Below are positions 57,440 through 64,000 of a stretch of DNA of 64,000 nucleotides, in pieces. Numbering within the stretch: position 1 is the first letter of the stretch; every line of letters begins with the position of its first letter. Position numbers and translations under genes: made by a program. Under the pieces are notes generated by a model. The model was not told where the DNA came from. It saw nothing but the letters and a program-made list of their open reading frames with translations, and made no database searches. The stretch is taken from positions 12,578,530-12,642,529 of the forward strand of contig CAXKWD010000006.1 in the NCBI GenBank assembly GCA_964059195.1. Direction: 5' to 3'. Source of the stretch: Ectobius pallidus (taxonomy: Eukaryota > Arthropoda > Insecta > Blattodea > Ectobiidae).

Positions 57440-57652
57440 TGAAGCAGTCTCTGTCATTTATTGAGGTGTAGAAAAAGATGGAAATCACTGGGAGCGAGGT
57501 CCGGGCTTTAGGGTGGATGTTGAAACTTCTCCTAGTCGAACTTTTGCAGGAAAATTGCAGAGAGGTACTGAAGGCTCCACCCTACAGCTCGGACCGCTCA
57601 CCCAGAGATTTTGATCTTTTCCTACCCCTCAAGAAATGACAGACAATCTTAG
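57440..57652. mobile_element. core of a mariner foldback (10634-11311 family)
   Basis: It shares gaggtgtag-aaaagatggaaatcactggga, the central turn and cctacccctcaagaaatgac with 10860-11047. Outer arms are missing. Confidence 0.75.
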
Positions 57653-57767
57653 AGAATGACATATTATTTTTAAATAAATCGGTATAAAGCGAGATATTTT
57701 GATTTTACGTTTTCCATACCCTGTCCATATGCTGTATTAAACTGTCAGACTGTTACTCATTTCTCTT

Positions 57768-58003
57768 CAGTGGCGGCTCGTGTATAGGTTCTGTGGAACT
57801 GCAGCCCCCCCTGTTTACACTTGATATTATCGTTAACATTTAATATACCGGTAATGAGTCCTTTTTTCTTTAATTCTTTCTTTATACTTGTACAAAATAA
57901 TACGCTTAATACCAGTAGCCATCCTTCAGTTTATTAAAAAGAGAAAAGAAATTCTACTGTTGTGCGCATGCCTACGTAGGAAAGTGCATGCCGCGGCTGC
58001 GAT

Positions 58004-58053
<50 letters not shown>

Positions 58054-58483
58054 CGGAGTATTGGTGTTTTTTTTTTTGCTCCGCGTTTATTGTGCTTGTT
58101 AACCACGTACCATATTCTTGAATGTGATAAAGTGCAGAATTAGATTATCTTGTTTCCAGCTATTCTATTTGATTCATTTCTTTCAGTTCTTTTATTTAAC
58201 ACAAAACTTTAACCATGACAGATCAAAGAGAAAATTATATTAAAAGAGGCAGAATGGATTTCATTTTTAAACGAATAGATCAAGCTTGAACTGCAACAAT
58301 TTAGGTTAAAGTAAGTAAAACAATATATACAGTATATATTTCGTTCTTTTAGGGTTTTATCAAGTTTCAGAATAAAATTTCTTTCGATATATGTAAGCTT
58401 CCTTTTACACAATTTAAAAAAAAAAAAGGCTAAAATTTTTCTGGAGCAGCACCCCCACTAAATTTAGCTACGAGCAGCCACTG
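57768..58483. mobile_element. hAT element, CAGTGGCGG family, copy 2
   Basis: CAGTGGCGGCTCGTG and TACGAGCAGCCACTG. The duplication tttctctt/tttctgtt (7 of 8) lies at 57760-57767 and 58484-58491. Contains a (GA)n microsatellite at 58008-58050 and no transposase. Confidence 0.85.
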
Positions 58484-58735
58484 TTTCTGTTAAAGACTGA
58501 GTCATCCCCAGGGCCATGGTACCGAGATCCAGCGGACATCGAACTCGCGACCTCAACCAAGTGGCACAGTGGAGGGCGGACTCCACGTGTTATAATTAAA
58601 CTGGAAGTCGCACAGAGGCAAAGAATAAGGGTTCGAGAATAGCGCCAAGTTCTATTCTGAGAGCATGTTCCTGTGTCATTTCGCTTTCAAACATACATTC
58701 TGCATCTTTTGTTTTAGTCATATTTTCATCTTATT

Positions 58736-60200
58736 CTTTCATATTTTCTATCCATTCCTGTAAAAGAAGAATTATCATACTTACTTATCTATTTTATGGA
58801 ACCCGAATGTTCATTGCCACGCTTACCTGAGCCCGCCATTCAACCCTATTCTGTGCTAATTCCAACCAACCATCCCTCGCAAATCCTACTTCCCTTAAAA
58901 CTATTCTAATATTGTCCTCCCACCTACGTCTAGGTCTTCCAAGAGGACTTTTCCCATCGGATCTCCCCGTTAATATTTTTTAGATAAGTATTTCCTCCCC
59001 CATGCGCGCAGCATGTCCAGCCCATTTCATCCGTGATTTAGTTACCCTTACTATATCCGGTGAATAGTACAGGTCATGAAGCTTGTTTTATTCAGTCTCT
59101 CTTAGGCCCAAATAATTTCCCAAGCATTCTGTTTTCCAACACTCTCAGATTATGTTCTTCCCGAAGAGTAAGCGGCACATCCATATAATACAACTGGCAT
59201 GATAACTGTCTTATAAATCTTAATTTTTAGATTTCTGGACAAAAGACGAGAAGTTAAGAGTTTCTGAACTGCATTATTGCTACCAGTTATTTTAATTTAT
59301 CCACTTGTTCGGACGATTTACGACTATTCTAATATTTTGTAGAGCATTATTTTGACGTTCCATGACCATGTACTTACCATTTTCTGTATTAATTTCCAAT
59401 CCAACATTCCTGCAGGCATCGGAAAGACTCTGCATTTCTCTCGATTGTGTTTATGTCATCACTAGACTTCGGACTTTTAGGTCGCTAAAAATGCTGTTTT
59501 AGGTACCTAAAATAGGCTCTAAAAATTGGAAAATAAGTTCTAAAAATCGTAAAATAGTCTCTTATAAAACCGTTAAGTTGCCAATTTTCTGGAATATCTC
59601 AATTGCAATGCAGTATATTATATTTATTGAAAGTCACCATTATTCAATAATCGTAAAACACAGACATAGGCCTATGGTACACAGAATTATATAGACCTAT
59701 TAGGGCACTACCATAACAGTGAAAACCTAATCCCTGCGCCCAGAAGCTAATGTAGGCTATCAGTGAATCAGAGAATTACGTTTTTTCTTATACTGGATGT
59801 GGGAGTCGGGAGAAAAAACTACATTTTCTTTGGAATTCCAAGGAATTTTTTTTACTGAAGACGAAAAATTCCTTTAACCACGTCATAAATGTCATGTACT
59901 GCACATTCCGAGCTAAAAATGTAGTACGAACTGAAAATAATTGCTGGAATTTATAACAAAAAATAACTTCTTTTGAACTTTAAAGGAAAAACAAGCAAAA
60001 AGGCAATATTAGGCTCTAAAGTAAAAATAGGCTGATTTAGGTCCTATAAAAGTATCAGTTTTAGGCATAGTCACTTATGAAACATGCATATACAAGTTTT
60101 CGTCCATATATCACTTAAGGATTAAAATAGGTTTTTACCTAAAATCCGAAGTCTAGTCATCACCCAACAAGCAAACGTCATCTACATAAGCTAGAATAGG
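58736..60200 (-). pseudogene. RTE-like LINE reverse transcriptase, C-terminal remnant
   Basis: Minus strand, split by a hAT (59463-60155). Upstream of the insertion, AYVDDVCLLGDD (60200-60164) is the RT catalytic box. After it, with several stops and frameshifts, the familiar insect series follows: NAESFR, LREEHNLRVLENRMLGKLFG, then MKWAGHAARMGE-like text and PLGRPRRRWEDNI-like text near 58915-58960, ending EWRAQVSVAMNIR-like sequence. This 3' part of the endonuclease-reverse transcriptase is extremely common in cockroach and termite genomes, in my experience of the family. Dead copy; 5' end not present. Confidence 0.8.
59463..60155. mobile_element. hAT element, TAGACTTCGGACTTTT family, clean copy
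   Basis: Ends TAGACTTCGGACTTTTAGG and ATCCGAAGTCTA. A perfect 8-bp duplication gtcatcac lies at 59455-59462 and 60156-60163. It gives the empty-site sequence for the THAP transposon in the copy at 20373-22961. Confidence 0.92.
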
Positions 60201-60482
60201 GTGACAATGAAATTCAACACCAAGGTATCATGTAAAACATATTAAAGGTCTTTGCAAACTAAATAAATGAAAATCTGATGTGGTATACTCACATTAAGTT
60301 CTTTATCAATTTTTACGCTTTGAACGATTCATAAATAACGATATATGAATTTAGTTGGTTGCTGTTAGAATCTAAACGAGAGGATGGGGAAATGTTATCA
60401 TGACCGTAGGTCCTAAAGGGCATTTATGAGTAACATCTAGCTTGCATATGATTTTTTTTTTTCTTTATTGAAAGTAAGAACG
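60201..60482. other. no feature recognised
   Basis: Spacer with no recognised content. Confidence 0.3.
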
Positions 60483-60933
60483 GTCCACCGCTGTGGCGAA
60501 GGGGATGCGTTCGCTCCTCTCACGCAGCGGACCTGGGTTCGATTCCTGGTCGGGACAAGTTACGTAGTTGGGTTTTTTCTGGGGTTTTTCCTCACCTGTG
60601 AGACAAATGTCGGGTAACTTTAGGCCCTTGTGGTCCCCAGATATCATCTGGCCGTCAAAAAATCTTCATCCCATCCTCGCCTTGATTGGAGTGAGTGTGT
60701 GTGTGTGTGTGTGTGAATGGTGTGTCTCGTCCTATGTGTTCGTGTTGTCTCGGAGGTGGCCCCGGAATTGGGCTGATCACTCATCCTGGGAGGCCCTCCA
60801 TGTCCTTGTCTGGTCAAAAAAAGTATGTATGTGATGCAAAGGTAATCCCTCTCCCGACAGGTCGCGTCCCTGTAAGGCCCGGGCGGCTTGGGTCGCTTAA
60901 ATCCTAAAAAGGGAGAGGTAAAACTACGATAAA
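60483..60933 (+). mobile_element. tRNA-derived SINE, family B, copy 3
   Basis: Head gtccaccgctgtggcgaagg, box B GGTTCGATTCC at about 60537-60547, then the body with a (GT)n run at 60690-60714 and an AAAGAAAG tail. The open frames through it are not genes. Confidence 0.85.
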
Positions 60934-61359
60934 GAAAGAAAGAAATAAAGAAAGAAAACCCCAATGAGCAAAGCTCACCTGAAGGGGCTGTATACAATAT
61001 GACATGAATTATGGTACATTAATTTCCAATTACAAATAACTTATAAAAGTATACAAGGTACATTACATAGAAATATAAAACAAAATGATTTGATTATAAG
61101 AGTGAAGTGAAGTGAAGTGAAGTGAAGTGAAATGATATATAATGAAGTTAAAAATAATTACATAGTGTAAAAGTGATCAATATTTCTACTAATTACTATA
61201 TGAAAGAACTTAATTAAACTTAGAAATTAAAAACAGTTGTTTTGTGATTTAAATCTTTCATAATTTAAGATATTCTTGTGGTAATTCATTGCATGTTTTG
61301 ATTAAATAATATTTTAATCTCTTTGTCCCATATGTTATAGTTGAAGCATGTGTGAGGTA

Positions 61360-62235
61360 CTATCCGCGCGCCATATCTTGAGCGCTCGGCTCCCTAGTCC
61401 TCATTCGGTAGGTTTCGTTCAACTTCGTAGGTTGAGCTGACAACATTGAAACACGAAGTACGCTATACACCCTGACATCTAGTGGCTTCAATACTAAACT
61501 TTCATTCTGTCTCAGGAACCTTATTTATTTATTGACATTATCTTTTCTGACGCATGGAGTTATGTGGAAAAATACAATTTTTCGAATTGCTTATTTCACA
61601 AACACGTCACTGTACATCCAACACTTTCCTCACCTCTTTAAGAATTCCGTATGTGCTAATTTCTGACACTCCCGTGAACTCTGATGTCAATTTCATGGAC
61701 TGAAAGTTGAGCGAACTTTTCACAAAACGTATTAAATACGTTTAAAATTAGGCCTCTAATTTTCTCCACTTTTAGATGCCTTACCTCTCTTATGTTTTAC
61801 AACACGAAATGGTGAAGCATGTTCTGCTAAGACTCTTCTTCATGCTTAAAACTAGTCATCCAGTGTAAATATATTGAGCCTATTTATATAACATTCTCTT
61901 CCCGGAGGAAAATGATTTATTTCATAACTAAAGCCTTGTGACGTGTTATTAATTGTTACGCAATACCGTCACCACGTTATATTATTGGACTGCATTAAAA
62001 TCCTTGTCTATTAAATGTCACTACATAAAATAGCGAGGATGATTCATCGGAAATAATTATAATTCGGCATCCACACTTACGCTGTTGACGTGCGCTTACC
62101 ATATTCGCGATTCTGCTGAAATATGATTTCTTTGGTTGACAACACTGCAGAAAGACTGGCGGAGTAGCTATGTTTTGTTCCCCCCAATCCTCACTTCCCC
62201 GTAAATCCAGCGCTCAAGATATGGCGCGCGGATAG
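61360..62235. mobile_element. TA-flanked TIR element, CTATCCGCGCGCCATATCTT ends
   Basis: CTATCCGCGCGCCATATCTT and its inverse GATATGGCGCGCGGATAG, with TA on each side (61358-61359, 62236-62237). The TIR is at least 26 bp. The interior shows no transposase. Confidence 0.75.
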
Positions 62236-62331
62236 TATATGTTCTGTTTGTACTTTGTTTCATAGTTATGGATTTCTTTGTTATACTCTATTGGAAAATT
62301 GCTGTATTACTCTGTGTATATAGGTAATGGC

Positions 62332-63161
62332 TAGGGCTCGGACTTTTAGGTGCTTATAAAAACGAATATTTATTTTTTATGTGGTTAAAAAGTCGAAATA
62401 TGTTTAAAAAATATGAAAATATTTTCATTAACTTATTTAACCAATATTTACAGAAGTACTCACCTAGTCATTCTAGTCAGCAAGTGTAGAACTGTTGCAG
62501 TGAGCGACAAAAGTAGATCTTAATTGTGCATCTTAAATCTGTGACTATTTTCATGGAACAGAGACTTGTATCTTGAAAAAGTACGTTCAACATCGCAGGA
62601 TGTTAATCTTGCATATTTGTGACACTCAATGTCACTGACACTAAGATATTCCATCTGCTCCAAGTTCTCTACACTGTTACCCATTGTAACCCTTCATTCT
62701 TATTTAGGCATGACAGCAATTTTTCTTTAATTTTGTTTGCTTCTGATCCACTGATTTTGTTGAGTTTGTTCAATGTGTTTGATTTCTTTTATTGATTCTG
62801 TCAACAATTGTTTTATTGTTTCCAACTTAGTAATGCAGTATGAGAAAAAACAGAAATTTGCACTAAAAGAGGCCAAATCAGCCCTGATTCATTGTCTGAC
62901 TCAACTTAACAATACAACACATTGAAAATATGGCACAATTTTACAAAAACAGTAAAAATATTCATATGATATGTGGTAAAATATGTAAAAAAAATTGTTA
63001 CCAAAAATATTTATTCAAATAAGAAATATAGATTTTTTTAATGTGATATGCAACTCAGTATTTTGAAAGTCCCAACCGGAACTTTGACAAAGTCCAGAAA
63101 TCATAATAGCAAAAAAAAAAAAAAAAAAAAAAAAAGTATTTACCTAAACGTCTGAGCCCTA
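62332..63161 (-). mobile_element. hAT element, TAGGGCTCGGACTTTTAGG ends
   Basis: A perfect 8-bp duplication gtaatggc lies at 62324-62331 and 63162-63169. It has an A-run at 63113-63135 near the right end and carries a transposase scrap. Inserted in the CR1-like LINE. Confidence 0.92.
62518..62700 (-). pseudogene. hAT transposase dimerisation-domain fragment
   Basis: On the minus strand it reads ENLEQMEYLSVSDIECHKYA, then RLTSCDVERTFSRYKSLF and HENSHRFKMHN before a stop. The CDVER(T/S)FS block is the C-terminal hAT dimerisation motif (hATC), through which the transposase forms multimers. Only about 55 residues remain; the catalytic part is missing. This lineage is distinct from the GTF2IRD2-like one at 54547, which has YVAEQFFSLMK instead. 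Confidence 0.8.
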
Positions 63162-63520
63162 GTAATGGCATTTACTTTAACTATGGTGTCAAACAGCGGG
63201 ATTTTCGATTGTTCATAAAGAATGTCAGTTGGTGTCAAATAATGTGCACCTAGTAGAGTAAAATTCTGATTGCTCTATTTTGAAATACTCTTAATGGTTG
63301 CAGATATGTTTTATGTAAATTATGTGAGACTGTATTAGAAGGACCTCAAACCAGAAGTCGACAATATTCCCCTTATTCGCCTAAATATCCTTATAATTGG
63401 AGAAATTTTGCTAGATATATTGTTAATGTGACCGTTCCAAGTTAAATGTTGGTCTGTAATTAGGCCTAAAAATTTAGTATCCGTTACTCGCTTTATGTGC
63501 TTATTGTCATTTATAGACGT

Positions 63521-64000
63521 TTAGAAATACTTAAGTGTGTGTTTGGTTTATGGAAGACCATGTTTGCTCTCTTTTGGGTATCTCATGATTATGGTTCGGA
63601 TGTTTATGACATGTCATGTTATTATCCTGACCTCCATTCTCACCGCAAACACAAATGAAACACGAATTGCATGCTTGTTATCCTAATCGGACCATTTTTA
63701 TTATACATATAAAGTCATATTTTGGGCTTTTTTTGTGGTCTTGGTCATATTTTGGCCATATTTGTAATTTAATGTCTCATTTCAGTTATAAATTCGATAA
63801 AAGAGCAAAATTATACAGTGTATGTACTACATGGACGAGTTAAATTTGAAATTTATTTAAGTAATTTAATGTTTATGCCAAATTAATAGTATTTTAAATT
63901 TTTTAATTAATGCAATTGTTCATATTTTATAGGGACACGCAAGGTCTGCAAAATCTTACGAGTATTTGGAGCTGATAACGAGAGCAAACAGGAGAAAACT
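63521..64000. other. no feature recognised
   Basis: Short open frames only. Text near 63640-63760 could belong to another repeat, but no border is visible. Confidence 0.3.

Larger units (their letters stand above)
60957..63520 (-). mobile_element. CR1-like LINE, minus strand, broken by two DNA transposons
   Basis: Three pieces. At 63515-63330 the RT thumb region reads FLGLITDQHLTWNGHI and ISPIIRIFRRIRGILSTSG. At 63329-63170 come VFQNRAIRI and LTPTDILYE in shifted frames. Then, beyond the insertions at 62332-63161 and 61360-62235, YGTKRLKYYLIKTCNELPQE leads to a 3' UTR with an (AAGTG)n run (61101-61132) and a terminal GCTCATTGGGG at 60957. The insertions are later than the LINE. Confidence 0.75.

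Noticed and set aside
60465..60997. Open frames over the third SINE, one with a run of His/Thr
   Set aside because: SINE body plus a (GT)n microsatellite, not a gene.

Overview
Organism: this is nuclear DNA of an animal, almost certainly an insect. It is about two-thirds A+T. It has one host gene with very long introns, and nearly everything else is decayed transposable elements (TEs). The mixture of mariner, Tc1-like, hAT, Helitron, TTAA-target and non-LTR elements plus tRNA-derived SINEs points to a large-genome polyneopteran such as a cockroach or termite. The RTE-like reverse transcriptase remnant and the SINE style resemble what I know of Blattodea; this is inference, not proof.

Host gene: three exons of one minus-strand ankyrin-repeat gene can be joined in phase: 32106-31977, then 18622-18482, then 12967-12432 with the stop codon. 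The introns are about 13.4 kb and 5.5 kb and are packed with TEs, including two plus-strand LINEs. Upstream exons were not found.

Layout. 1-5 kb: no gene, a foldback element with a hammerhead-like motif, a mariner foldback and a SINE. 5-9.6 kb: a TTA-flanked Harbinger-like element holding a palindrome with 855-bp arms, one arm cut by a Helitron. 9.7-12.4 kb: a hAT MITE, a mariner foldback, and a MITE inside a hairpin MITE. 12.4-32.1 kb: the ankyrin gene, whose introns hold a SINE, hAT MITEs, a TTAA-flanked element 14 nt from a splice donor, a hAT with a nested THAP-domain transposon, a mariner foldback and two LINEs. 33-41.5 kb: SINEs, a Tc1-like element with an internally deleted transposase, and Helitron pieces. 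41.7-50.1 kb: a possible 8.5-kb TTAA-flanked element, or several related nested ones, carrying the remains of an XPG/FEN1-like nuclease gene with a Cys-rich tail between roughly 700-bp inverted repeats. 51-55.6 kb: a Tc1-like element inside a mariner, a Helitron, and a hAT inside a hAT. 56-64 kb: hAT MITEs, an RTE-like RT remnant, a SINE and a CR1-like LINE broken by two DNA transposons.

Nothing here works as an operon or pathway. The window is a layered record of insertions. Many borders could be fixed by target-site duplications (8 bp for hAT, TA for mariner, TTAA, TTA, A/T for Helitron). The most unusual items are the XPG-like nuclease transposon, the repeated conversion of mariners into foldbacks, the long palindrome that keeps a Helitron's empty site, and the hammerhead-like motifs in foldback elements.
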